Made by a program: the position numbers and the translations under genes. Shown here piece by piece: positions 37,762-45,688 of a stretch of DNA of 64,000 bases. The DNA comes from Thalassocella blandensis. GTDB lineage: Bacteria > Pseudomonadota > Gammaproteobacteria > Pseudomonadales > Cellvibrionaceae. The DNA is taken from contig CABFPG010000012.1 of assembly GCA_902141825.1 (NCBI GenBank), forward strand, positions 115,522-179,521. Direction: 5' to 3'. Under the pieces are notes generated by a model, which saw only the letters and a list, made by a program, of their open reading frames with translations, had not been told where the DNA came from and did no database searches. Within the stretch, counting starts at the first letter, position 1. Each line of letters opens with the position of its first letter.

Positions 37762-38880
37762 TTATGCCTGGGTTACTTGCTCGTAAGCCCAACTCATCCA
37801 AGGCATTAGTGCTTCCAGGTCGGCAGCTTCAACCGTTGCTCCACCCCAGATACGAATTCCCGCAGGTGCATCGCGATAGGCACCAATGTCGTAGGCAACA
37901 CCTTCATCGGCTAACAGTTTCACCATCGCCTTCACCTGGGCCTCATCGGCTTTCAATGTTAAGCAAATACTGGTGTTGGAAAGTGTTTCCGGTACTTCTG
38001 CGAGAAAATCTATCCAATCATTTTGAGCAACAAAATTCTGTACTATCGCCAGGTTTTGCTCAGATTTTTCAATGGCCTTGGCAAGACCGCCGATACTTTT
38101 GATCCAGCTCAGACCGTCCAGATAATCTGCAACGCACAACATAGAAGGAGTATTGATGGTTTCGCCACGGAAAATACCTTCAATCAATTTGCCGCCTTTG
38201 GTCATACGGAAAATTTTGGGCATGGGCCAGGGAGGTGTGTAGCTCTCTAAACGGGCTACCGCTCGCGGACTCAAAATCAACATCCCGTGAGCCCCTTCTC
38301 CACCGAGAACTTTTTGCCAGCTATACGTCACAACGTCCAGTTTTTCCCAGGACATATCCATGGCGAAAACGGCTGACGTCGCATCGCAGATCGTTAAACC
38401 TTCGCGATCATCTGCAATCCAGTCACCATTGGGGACCTTCACTCCGGAAGTTGTACCGTTCCAGGTAAAGACCACATCATTGTTAAAATCTACAGCAGAC
38501 AAATCTGGCAACTTGCCATAATCCGCTACCGTTGCCCGAACATTTTCAAGCTTCAGTTGTTTGGTGATATCCGTCACCCAACCGCTACCGAAAGACTCCC
38601 ACGCAAGAATGTCGACACCGCGAGCTCCCAGAAGCGACCACATAGCCATTTCCATAGCACCGGTATCGGATGCTGGTACGACGCCGACACGATAGCCTTC
38701 AGGCAAGCCTAGAATTTCTGCCGTTTCACTACACGCTCGCCCCAGGGCAACTTTACCAATAGAAGATCGATGTGAACGCCCCAGCGTTTCCAGCTCAAGC
38801 TTACTGACATCGTAGCCTGGACGCTTACTACATGGACCTGAAGAAAAATTCGGATTTTGCGGTTTAACTTGGGGTTGCAT
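37762..38880 (-). CDS. serC: Phosphoserine aminotransferase
   Basis: 372 residues from the ATG at 38880 (GAGG six bases upstream). Converts 3-phosphohydroxypyruvate to phosphoserine with pyridoxal phosphate. The PLP lysine is in [13 protein letters not shown]. The text ([27 protein letters not shown]) fits the second SerC type known mainly from alphaproteobacteria and methanogens (TIGR01365-like) rather than the E. coli type, suggesting ancient transfer. serA follows on the same strand. Confidence 0.93.
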   Translation of the reverse strand: MQPQVKPQNPNFSSGPCSKRPGYDVSKLELETLGRSHRSSIGKVALGRACSETAEILGLPEGYRVGVVPASDTGAMEMAMWSLLGARGVDILAWESFGSGWVTDITKQLKLENVRATVADYGKLPDLSAVDFNNDVVFTWNGTTSGVKVPNGDWIADDREGLTICDATSAVFAMDMSWEKLDVVTYSWQKVLGGEGAHGMLILSPRAVARLESYTPPWPMPKIFRMTKGGKLIEGIFRGETINTPSMLCVADYLDGLSWIKSIGGLAKAIEKSEQNLAIVQNFVAQNDWIDFLAEVPETLSNTSICLTLKADEAQVKAMVKLLADEGVAYDIGAYRDAPAGIRIWGGATVEAADLEALMPWMSWAYEQVTQA

Positions 38881-39125
38881 GGCCATCCTCAAAATTGCAG
38901 ATGCACCGGGTTCGCTGCCTCGATGCTAAGAACGAATGAATATTGTGCGAATTGCAGTAATGTAGACGCGTTTTGCTGGAGTTTTCCGGCAATTTACACG
39001 CTTTACTGAGAACTTTTCCGTCATCTGAGCGTAAAAGGGGCGCTATTATGCCATCGAAGAGGCGCATATCCTAGACGTTTTCAAGAAAAGACTGAGGGCT
39101 TTAATCATGCCCTCAGCCGGCAACG

Positions 39126-39980
39126 CTAGTACAACAGTGTGTAGAGTTTTCGCTGATATTCCACCGCTGCCGGATCACTCTTGCCAAGGCTCGCCAGAAT
39201 GTCCAGATAGGTCTTTTTCGCTTCCCCATCAGCGAAATTCAAGTCGCGACTTATGATGCTATATAACATCGCCAAAGCGTCCGCATGATATTCATGTTGG
39301 CTGTATTGCACTGCCAACTTCAATTGAATCGCTTTATCGTCAGGAGCCTGCTTCAACTCCGCTTCCAACGCTGTAATTTCCGGGCTTTTTTCCGCTGTGC
39401 GCGCTAAATCCAACTGCGCCACACACTGCTCGTATAACGCATCCTGGTCCACCATTTTCACTCCCTTTAAAACCCCTTCCGCTTCGTCATAACGCTTAAG
39501 ATGAATCAAACACTGGGCCAGCGGCAAGGCGATAGCAGCGGCTTGAGATGAATCCTCATACGCCTGTTTTAATGCAGGATACGCCTCTGCATAGTTTTCT
39601 GCTGCCAGTAAAGGCTCCACTTCTTTCAGCGCTAACTCAGCCGGGCTAGGCAAATACTTTTGTAACAACTCTCGAATTTGCTGCTCTGGCTGCGCTCCGC
39701 TGAAACCATCTACAGGCTGCCCATCTTTTATCAGATAAACTGTTGGAAGGCTGCGCACGCCAAACTGAGAGGCAATCATCTGCTGCTCATCAGCATTCAC
39801 TTTGGCCAACAAAAACTGGCCTTGAAACTCGGCGGCCAACTTTTCCAAGACCGGCATTAAAGACTTACACGGACCACACCAATCCGCCCAAAAATCTACC
39901 AATACAGGCCGTTGAAATGACTCTTCTATCAGCAAAGCCTGGGCGTTTTCGGGTGTTATGTCTTGAATATTCGGGTTCAT
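39126..39980 (-). CDS. ybbN: Thioredoxin-like co-chaperone YbbN/CnoX
   Basis: 284 residues from the ATG at 39980 (AGGA upstream). The N-terminal thioredoxin domain (about 10-110) has the active-site motif WCGPCK, with both cysteines present. The C-terminal TPR-like region (about 115-280) is typical of YbbN/CnoX, which guards proteins from oxidation and hands them to GroEL/DnaK. E. coli YbbN lacks the CxxC cysteines, whereas this one could be redox-active. The gene is not in an obvious operon. Confidence 0.92.
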   Translation of the reverse strand: MNPNIQDITPENAQALLIEESFQRPVLVDFWADWCGPCKSLMPVLEKLAAEFQGQFLLAKVNADEQQMIASQFGVRSLPTVYLIKDGQPVDGFSGAQPEQQIRELLQKYLPSPAELALKEVEPLLAAENYAEAYPALKQAYEDSSQAAAIALPLAQCLIHLKRYDEAEGVLKGVKMVDQDALYEQCVAQLDLARTAEKSPEITALEAELKQAPDDKAIQLKLAVQYSQHEYHADALAMLYSIISRDLNFADGEAKKTYLDILASLGKSDPAAVEYQRKLYTLLY

Positions 39981-40376
39981 GTTTTCATTTCCTGTCACTA
40001 CAATGAGCGCACACAGTTAACGCCAGAAAGAAGTTAAGCGTGCGGCCCTGTGTTCTGTTGCCAATAAAGTTGAGTGTTAAAAGCCTCTCATTTCGGAATA
40101 GAAGAGAAACTCTTATTGAATTTAAACGTCAATTTTTATGATACAGGCTCAAACCGTCATGAAAATACGTTAATATCGATATTCATGCTGGTGACCCGCG
40201 TTGCCTGAGCCAAAAAATCAGAAAAATGATTGTAACAGAGCTGGAACGGAAACTCGCAGCAAAGCGCAATTTCTGAATGGTACAGGACAGCCCCGCCATC
40301 TCAACTGACTAACACAATAACAATGGTCATAAAACGAGATTTAACTGTGAACACCCATCATCATTAGGAGAGATCC
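39981..40376. other. Divergent intergenic region ybbN / phaB
   Basis: 396 bases that should hold both promoters. A partial match to the PhaR-like motif (TTTGCTGCGA on the minus strand, about 40250-40263) is too weak to call an operator. No repeat or RNA gene was seen. Confidence 0.45.
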
Positions 40377-41099
40377 ATGAGCAGAGTCGCCCTTGTCACA
40401 GGTGGCACCCGAGGTATCGGTGAAGCCATTTCCTTAAAACTCAAAGAAGCTGGGTACACCGTTGTAGCAAATTACGCTGGCAACGATGAAGCTGCACAGG
40501 CATTCAAAGAAAAACACGGAATTCCCGTATATAAGTTTGATGTTTCCGATTTTGCTGCATGCGCGGAAGCCGTCAAACAAATCACAAGTGACGTAGGCGC
40601 AATCGAGGTACTGGTGAACAATGCCGGGATTACTCGGGATGGGACCATCCACAAAATGACGCCCGATAACTGGCAGAAAGTGATCGACACCAACTTAAGC
40701 TCCTGCTTTAACATGTGCCGCAATGTCTTCGACAGTATGCGCGAACTCGGATTTGGACGTATCGTCAATATCGGCTCCATCAACGGACAGGCGGGCCAAT
40801 ATGGCCAGGTCAATTATGCCGCTGCCAAATCGGGTATCCATGGCTTTACTAAAGCCCTGGCTCAGGAAGGCGCTCCCAAAGGGATTACCGTAAACGCCAT
40901 TGCGCCAGGGTATATCGCCACTGACATGGTGCGTGCGGTACCGGAAAAAGTACTGGAAAAAATTGTGGCTCGTATTCCTGTTGGCCGTTTGGGCGAAGCC
41001 GACGAGATTGCCCGCGGTGTTTTATTTCTGGTCGCAGACGACGCAGGGTTTGTCACCGGTTCAACGCTGTCCATTAATGGCGGGCAACATATGTATTAA
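40377..41099 (+). CDS. phaB: Acetoacetyl-CoA reductase
   Basis: 240 residues; a short-chain dehydrogenase that reduces acetoacetyl-CoA to (R)-3-hydroxybutyryl-CoA with NADPH, the monomer step of PHB synthesis. It shows the cofactor motif TGGTRGIGEA, NNAG, and the catalytic Ser-Tyr-Lys set (IGSINGQ, then YGQVNYAAAKSG). Text such as GYIATDMVRAVPEKVLEKI is characteristic of PhaB. A strong ribosome-binding site (AGGAGAGATCC) precedes the ATG. It is a few kb from phaC and the phasins and on the opposite strand. Confidence 0.93.
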   Translation: MSRVALVTGGTRGIGEAISLKLKEAGYTVVANYAGNDEAAQAFKEKHGIPVYKFDVSDFAACAEAVKQITSDVGAIEVLVNNAGITRDGTIHKMTPDNWQKVIDTNLSSCFNMCRNVFDSMRELGFGRIVNIGSINGQAGQYGQVNYAAAKSGIHGFTKALAQEGAPKGITVNAIAPGYIATDMVRAVPEKVLEKIVARIPVGRLGEADEIARGVLFLVADDAGFVTGSTLSINGGQHMY

Positions 41100-41315
41100 T
41101 GCATTGAACGCCCAACTGACATTGCATCGCGCTGGTTTGTAACGATGTGCCTGCCCGCGATGTAATGTCTTTTATATGTATCTGATCATGCATCTGATCC
41201 CGCTTATTTATTCCTCTCATCGCATTTAACAACTAACAGCAAGTTGAATTTTCCTTCAGACTACGTTAAAAAACGCCCTTTTCCATCAACCCCCCTTTTT
41301 ATGCAGTGTTAATCC

Positions 41316-42107
41316 ATGTTAAGTGAAAGCTACCTATATCGATTCGGCGGTATTGCACGACTCTATGGCAACCTCGCCCTGGAAAAATTATCACAGGCTC
41401 ATTTTGTGGTTGTCGGACTTGGCGGGGTAGGAACATGGGTAGCAGAATCACTTGCCAGAAGCGGCATTGGCCAGCTAACCCTGATTGAACTCGACGAAAT
41501 CTGTATTACCAATACTAATCGTCAGTTACACACCACCAACTCGCTCGTGGGTAAGTCCAAAAATCACATCATGAGTGAACGTTTGCTCGACATTAATCCT
41601 GAGTTAAAGATTAATACGATTGAAGACTTTTTAACAAAAGACAATATGACAACACTTATTGGTCCGCAGCAGGATGTTGTCATCGATGCGATTGACTCGG
41701 CCCATATGAAAGCGCGGCTGGTTGCCTATTGCAGCGCTATAAAAACTCGTCTGATTGTAGTGGGTTCCAGCGGCGGAAAACGAGATCCCCGCCAAGTCAT
41801 CAGTGCAGATTTAGGCAAAACAATATCCGACCCAATGCTGGCAAAGGTTCGCACCCAACTGTACCGCCACCATAATTTTTCCAGGGACGACAATCGAAAG
41901 TTTCGAATTGATGCAGTATTTTCAACAGAACAGATGAAATACCCGAAACCAGATGGCTCCGTGTGCATGGATAAATCTTTCAGTAATCAGGGCGTCAAAC
42001 TCGATTGCGCGGGAGGCATGGGCTCTTCCACTATGGTGACGGGCACGTTTGGCTTTGTTGCGGCAGCAAAAGCTATTGAGCGCTTTTTAGAAAAAGAAGG
42101 GATTTAA
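41316..42107 (+). CDS. tcdA: tRNA threonylcarbamoyladenosine dehydratase TcdA (CsdL)
   Basis: 263 residues. An E1-like ATP-dependent enzyme that cyclises t6A at position 37 of ANN-decoding tRNAs. It shows the ATP-binding glycine loop GLGGVGTWVAE and the family stretch IELDEICITNTNRQLHT. The C-terminal half has DCAGGMGSSTMVTGTFGF, conserved in TcdA. Its last bases overlap the end of the convergent tatD-like gene by four bases. Confidence 0.95.
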   Translation: MLSESYLYRFGGIARLYGNLALEKLSQAHFVVVGLGGVGTWVAESLARSGIGQLTLIELDEICITNTNRQLHTTNSLVGKSKNHIMSERLLDINPELKINTIEDFLTKDNMTTLIGPQQDVVIDAIDSAHMKARLVAYCSAIKTRLIVVGSSGGKRDPRQVISADLGKTISDPMLAKVRTQLYRHHNFSRDDNRKFRIDAVFSTEQMKYPKPDGSVCMDKSFSNQGVKLDCAGGMGSSTMVTGTFGFVAAAKAIERFLEKEGI

Positions 42108-42937
42108 GCGGGCACAAACAAGGCTTTGAAATTATTTGAAGTATGCCTCGCAACCTCTTCCAGCGTTTGCTCGAATTCCTCTAGAGAATCACTCCCCACT
42201 CGCAATGCCGCCAGGCATTGTGCAATTTGATTGAGACGCAGAGGCGTGTTTGGCTTGCCTTGCTCGCCGCTGATCGGCATATCGGGCGCATCTGTTTCCA
42301 GCAACACCCACTCTAACGGAACCTGACGGACAGTTTGCCGAGTTTTTTGTGCTCGCGCATACGTAATGGTACCTCCAACACCAATGCGAAACCCGCGTGA
42401 CCAATACTGTTCCGCAAGTTCAATACTTCCGCTAAAAGCATGCACCACACCCTTTAACCGAGGAAAGGGTTTTAACATCTGTAAAATTTCGTTGTGCGCT
42501 TTACGACAATGAATGATTACCGGTAAATTCAAGGCTTCTGCTTGTTGCAAATGCCATAAGAATACGTCTTTTTGCAACTCAAAATCAGTATCAATAACCT
42601 TATCCAGACCACACTCACCAACAGCCACACAATTTTTGCTTTCCAGGTGAATCGCCATTTCCTTTCCGGCAAACTCACGCCAATCCCCCTGCAATTCAAG
42701 CTTACGGGTTTTAATCCACCACGGATGAATACCAGCGGCGTAATAAATTCCCCTCATACGCTTACAAATGGATTGACTGACCGCCCATTGTTCGGGATAC
42801 ACACCGGGAATCAATAACGTTGTAACGCCCTGATCTTTGCAGTCTTGCCATATTTGTTCTCGCTCATCATCAAACACGGCAAAATCAAAGTGACAGTGGC
42901 TGTCGATTAACTCAATTGGCGTTTTTTGTGAGGGCAT
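42104..42937 (-). CDS. TatD-family metal-dependent hydrolase
   Basis: 277 residues; amidohydrolase-fold TIM barrel of the TatD family of metal-dependent DNases. The N-terminal metal motif is DSHCHFD; the following ligands appear as GECGLDK, PVIIHCRKAH, HAFSGS and LETDAPD. Several paralogues (TatD, YcfH, YjjV) exist; YjjV-like is plausible from the sequence, but I do not assign one. The ends of this gene and tcdA overlap tail to tail. Confidence 0.9.
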   Translation of the reverse strand: MPSQKTPIELIDSHCHFDFAVFDDEREQIWQDCKDQGVTTLLIPGVYPEQWAVSQSICKRMRGIYYAAGIHPWWIKTRKLELQGDWREFAGKEMAIHLESKNCVAVGECGLDKVIDTDFELQKDVFLWHLQQAEALNLPVIIHCRKAHNEILQMLKPFPRLKGVVHAFSGSIELAEQYWSRGFRIGVGGTITYARAQKTRQTVRQVPLEWVLLETDAPDMPISGEQGKPNTPLRLNQIAQCLAALRVGSDSLEEFEQTLEEVARHTSNNFKALFVPA

Positions 42938-43376
42938 TTGATTTAAGGTATTTGTTTTAGTCTGATACGTCAGGCACTAGTGCAAGTCAATTTATCATTC
43001 ACATCATAACGACTATAGAGTACCGTGAACGAGCGGGTCATGTGAAGAAGAATACGAATTGTGAGAATTTAGAGGAAGAGAGATTTGGGAGAGTAGAGAG
43101 AATAGACATAAACCTGAGCAGCCTGGCCATGACTCAAGGCTTTTGTTCTTTTCACTAGAAAAACAGCAACAAAAACAACAACAAAACAAGAAGAGCTAAG
43201 AAGGGATAAAAAGAATAAAAAGAAATAACTCCAACGCCATTCAAAGCATCAAACATCCATCCAAAGCCATTGGAAACAGCAAACCACATCACTGCAAAAA
43301 ACTGCTGCGCCAGCATCCTTACTGGCAACATCATGACGATTAGGGTTTACGGCGCGTTGAAAAACCAGCCTGCTAT
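42938..43376. other. Intergenic region, purine-rich and low-complexity
   Basis: 439 bases upstream of tatD and downstream of the phasin. 43030-43230 is dominated by runs of A and G with CAACAA-type repeats and shows no gene. It must contain the tatD promoter. A comparable purine-rich stretch occurs at 50860-50990 on the other side of the PHB genes. Confidence 0.5.
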
Positions 43377-43838
43377 CTATTCTGCATTTGAGGCAGCAGA
43401 TTCAACCGACGCTTGCGCATCTTCTACAGCCTGCTCAACTTTTGCAGCTGATTTCTTGGTGGCTTTTTTTGCACTGGCTTTCTTTTTGGGAGCTGCAGGA
43501 GGTGGGCTCATATCTTTGGCCGAATTATCTAACGCAGATTGCCACAATTCTCCGGATTTACCCTGAGCGTCCGCCCAACAGTCATAACTGCTATAGGCGC
43601 TGGCTGTAATTTTATCTTTTACACCTTCGATATAACTTTGCTGTGAGGCAAATATTTCTGCGATATCCAGCGATGGCTTACTTAAGTCCTTTGCATACTC
43701 AATACCATCCGCCATTAACTCATTATACAGCTCAGTTTGTTGCTCGCGTATTTTATCCAGCGCTTCCATATTCAGCGCAATCATGTCATTAAATGGCTTG
43801 AAGAATGATTCGGCTTGTTCAAAGACTTTTTCGTACAT
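43377..43838 (-). CDS. Phasin family protein (PHB granule coat), with basic C-terminal tail
   Basis: 153 residues from the ATG at 43838, with GGAG eight bases upstream. The N-terminal 100 residues are helical and amphipathic like phasins (VFEQAESFFKPFNDMIALNMEALDKI). The C-terminus is an Ala/Lys-rich tail (KKKASAKKATKKSAAK), similar to histone H1-like or PhaF-like tails that bind nucleic acid. In PhaF such a tail ties granules to the nucleoid; that role here is inference. It is homologous to the next phasin upstream and lies in the PHB locus. Confidence 0.85.
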   Translation of the reverse strand: MYEKVFEQAESFFKPFNDMIALNMEALDKIREQQTELYNELMADGIEYAKDLSKPSLDIAEIFASQQSYIEGVKDKITASAYSSYDCWADAQGKSGELWQSALDNSAKDMSPPPAAPKKKASAKKATKKSAAKVEQAVEDAQASVESAASNAE

Positions 43839-44013
43839 TGCTCGCTCCAATTAATAATTAAACTAATAGTTAAACATTGCAATAGTTAACAATTGATAAT
43901 TCACACTTAATCAATCGCAATTGACACGTGATTCACAGCCTGTTGAAAATAGTAAATACAAGGGCTAAACATGCCATCGGAAACTCATGCCACTGCAATT
44001 TGATACGCCGTAT

Positions 44014-44042
44014 AGAAAAAAAGCCCTGCGGGGCAGAGCTTT
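44014..44042 (-). terminator. Intrinsic terminator after the 44091 phasin
   Basis: Minus-strand stem AAAGCTCTGC/GCAGGGCTTT (one G-T pair) with a CCC loop, followed by a run of seven T. It separates the two phasin transcripts. Confidence 0.85.
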
Positions 44043-44090
44043 CAATAACTGCGGCTAAAAGCCTGCTAGCGAATAACAAAATCTGTTGTG

Positions 44091-44408
44091 TTACAGGCTG
44101 GTAGTAGCGCTTTTAATTACTTCGCCTGCTTTTGCCTGATTGCTGCTGAACCACTCATACGCGTCAGTTGAGGCAGCAACCATTTTATCCTGTACACCTT
44201 CAAGATAGGTTTTTTGGGTTTGGTACACACCAGAAAAATCTTTCTGGGCGCTCAATTCTTTTGCAAAAGCCATGCTGTCACTGACCATGTCGTTAAAGAA
44301 CGCTTTTTGTTTTTCAGCAACTTCCTCGAATGCTTTGGAGTTCAAAGTCATCAACTCATTCATAGGTTTGAATGCATTTTGTGTTTGCTCAAAAATTTTG
44401 TCGAACAT
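44091..44408 (-). CDS. phaP: Phasin family protein
   Basis: 105 residues, all helical: MFDKIFEQTQNAFKPMNELMTLNSKAFEEVAEKQ at the start, the phasin pattern (avoidance of Cys, many Phe/Met, amphipathic). Phasins coat PHB granules and control their size. The gene has its own promoter about 250 bases upstream flanked by two PhaR-like operators, and a terminator after it. Compared with the neighbouring phasin it lacks the basic tail. Confidence 0.88.
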   Translation of the reverse strand: MFDKIFEQTQNAFKPMNELMTLNSKAFEEVAEKQKAFFNDMVSDSMAFAKELSAQKDFSGVYQTQKTYLEGVQDKMVAASTDAYEWFSSNQAKAGEVIKSATTSL

Positions 44409-44652
44409 GATAATGGCTCCTCTCTTAAGGGCATCAAATAAACGTGTTGATGGGAATTAAGATTCCCACTACCAGTGTTTCTGGTACATGTACGTTGCCG
44501 CTTTCTTGGCTCTGGCGCTTGTTGCTGGCTCTGACTGCGCTTCAGGTGAACAATCTTCTGTTCACGGCTGAAACTACGGCATTTACGGGCAAGAGGCTCT
44601 TAGTGAGACCCCGGCGACCCGTTGAGCAATTCCTTTGCTGCATCGCACAATA
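44409..44652 (-). other. Long 5' leader of the phasin mRNA
   Basis: If transcription starts just downstream of the -10 at 44660-44665, the leader is about 240 nt. It contains a hairpin GTGAAC/GTTCAC (44546-44551 and 44560-44565) and the ribosome-binding site near the ATG. No open frame of note was seen. It could hold translational control, but this is inference. Confidence 0.4.
44634..44651. promoter_or_regulatory. Candidate PhaR operator, proximal
   Basis: TTTGCTGCATCGCACAAT. It shares TTTGCTGCAYCGCA with the copy at 44693 and lies just downstream of the -10 of the phasin promoter, a position suited to repression. TGC/GCA-rich sites fit what is known of PhaR binding. Confidence 0.55.
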
Positions 44653-44659
44653 TGGGTAT

Positions 44660-44688
44660 AGTGTATGCGGGTGCACCATTCTGGTCAA
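44660..44688 (-). promoter_or_regulatory. Sigma-70-type promoter of the phasin gene
   Basis: Minus strand: -35 TTGACC (44683-44688), exactly 17 bases, then -10 TACACT (44660-44665). It is placed between the two PhaR-like boxes. Confidence 0.6.
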
Positions 44689-44692
44689 CCAT

Positions 44693-44710
44693 TTTGCTGC
44701 ACCGCAATAG
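44693..44710. promoter_or_regulatory. Candidate PhaR operator, distal
   Basis: TTTGCTGCACCGCAATAG, the second copy of the motif at 44634, located just upstream of the -35. The two copies are 59 bases apart and bracket the promoter. Confidence 0.55.
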
Positions 44711-44748
44711 GCAGGAATTATACTGTTTTTGAATAACGATATAATCGA

Positions 44749-45312
44749 TTAATTGTCTTTTGTTTTATTGTCGCCTTCGCTGCCGGACGCGTCGCCAGGC
44801 TCTTCTTCAGGTGGCGCTTGGTCTTGCTCAGCGTGATCTGCGGCGGGGTTATGGTGTGAACCTTGCGCGCCAGGCTTGGCATCCATACCCGTGAAGCTGG
44901 ACCACATGGACATGTTTTTTTCCATCATTTGATTAAATACATTCAAAGGCGAAGCATCCATCATGCCCTTCATCATGCCTTGCATGGCTTCCTGACGATC
45001 CAGAAAGGTGGAAATACTTTGCTCCAGATACTGACGCAGAAACACCTGCATGTCGCTACCGTAAAAGCGAATTAATTGCTTGAGCACAGACTGTGTTAAC
45101 AATGATTGCTGATCATTGTTTTCCTGTTCGGTGATGATTTGCAGAAGAATGCTTTTGGTCAGATCTTCCTCCGATTTGGAGTCGATAACACGAAATTCTT
45201 TATGGGACATCACCAGATCTCGAATTGTCTCCAGGTTAATATACTGACTCTTCGAAGTATCATATAAACGGCGATTTGGATATTTTTTTATTGTTATCAC
45301 AGCATCTCTCAC
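44749..45312 (-). CDS. phaR: Polyhydroxyalkanoate synthesis repressor PhaR
   Basis: 187 residues. The N-terminal DNA-binding domain is typical (IKKYPNRRLYDTSKSQYINL, about 8-27), followed by the PHB accumulation regulatory domain. The C-terminal part is Met/Gln-rich and polar (EQDQAPPEEEPGD). PhaR binds PHB granules and, when free, represses phasin genes; the paired motifs just downstream of this gene (44634-44710) are its likely targets. The start is GTG at 45312; a second in-frame GTG lies at 45300 with GAGAG before it. Confidence 0.93.
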   Translation of the reverse strand: MRDAVITIKKYPNRRLYDTSKSQYINLETIRDLVMSHKEFRVIDSKSEEDLTKSILLQIITEQENNDQQSLLTQSVLKQLIRFYGSDMQVFLRQYLEQSISTFLDRQEAMQGMMKGMMDASPLNVFNQMMEKNMSMWSSFTGMDAKPGAQGSHHNPAADHAEQDQAPPEEEPGDASGSEGDNKTKDN

Positions 45313-45688
45313 AAGTTAAGTTAGTTAACGTAAGCATTGAGCGAAGAATAGATATAGAGAATATTTTAATAATAATATTGTCACTTCTTGCGTTAACCCA
45401 AACCAAACGACCTAAGGCTTAAGATTATCGCGGTAACAGCTCTCTAACCACTTTATCGAGACAATGGAATTTATTGGATCGTTTATTATTGTTTTGCTCT
45501 TCCAGGTAAGTTACATCACCAGAAGCCTGCACTTAATTAATGCAGCATTTCCAATAAAACAGCGGTTTCTTCCTCAATTTACAGGCAAACATTTACGGAA
45601 TGTCTCCGCTGGGAGTATAACCTTATGTCGGGTAAATTTTAAACCCGCTTTTTTCTCGCGACGCCAGGATCACACATACTCAGCACAA
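45313..45688. other. Intergenic region between phaR and phaC
   Basis: 376 bases between the phaC stop and the phaR start (both minus). It should hold the phaR promoter. No clear terminator for phaC was seen. A plus-strand open frame that extends from here into phaC (45464-46090) is antisense shadow and was not accepted. Confidence 0.45.
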
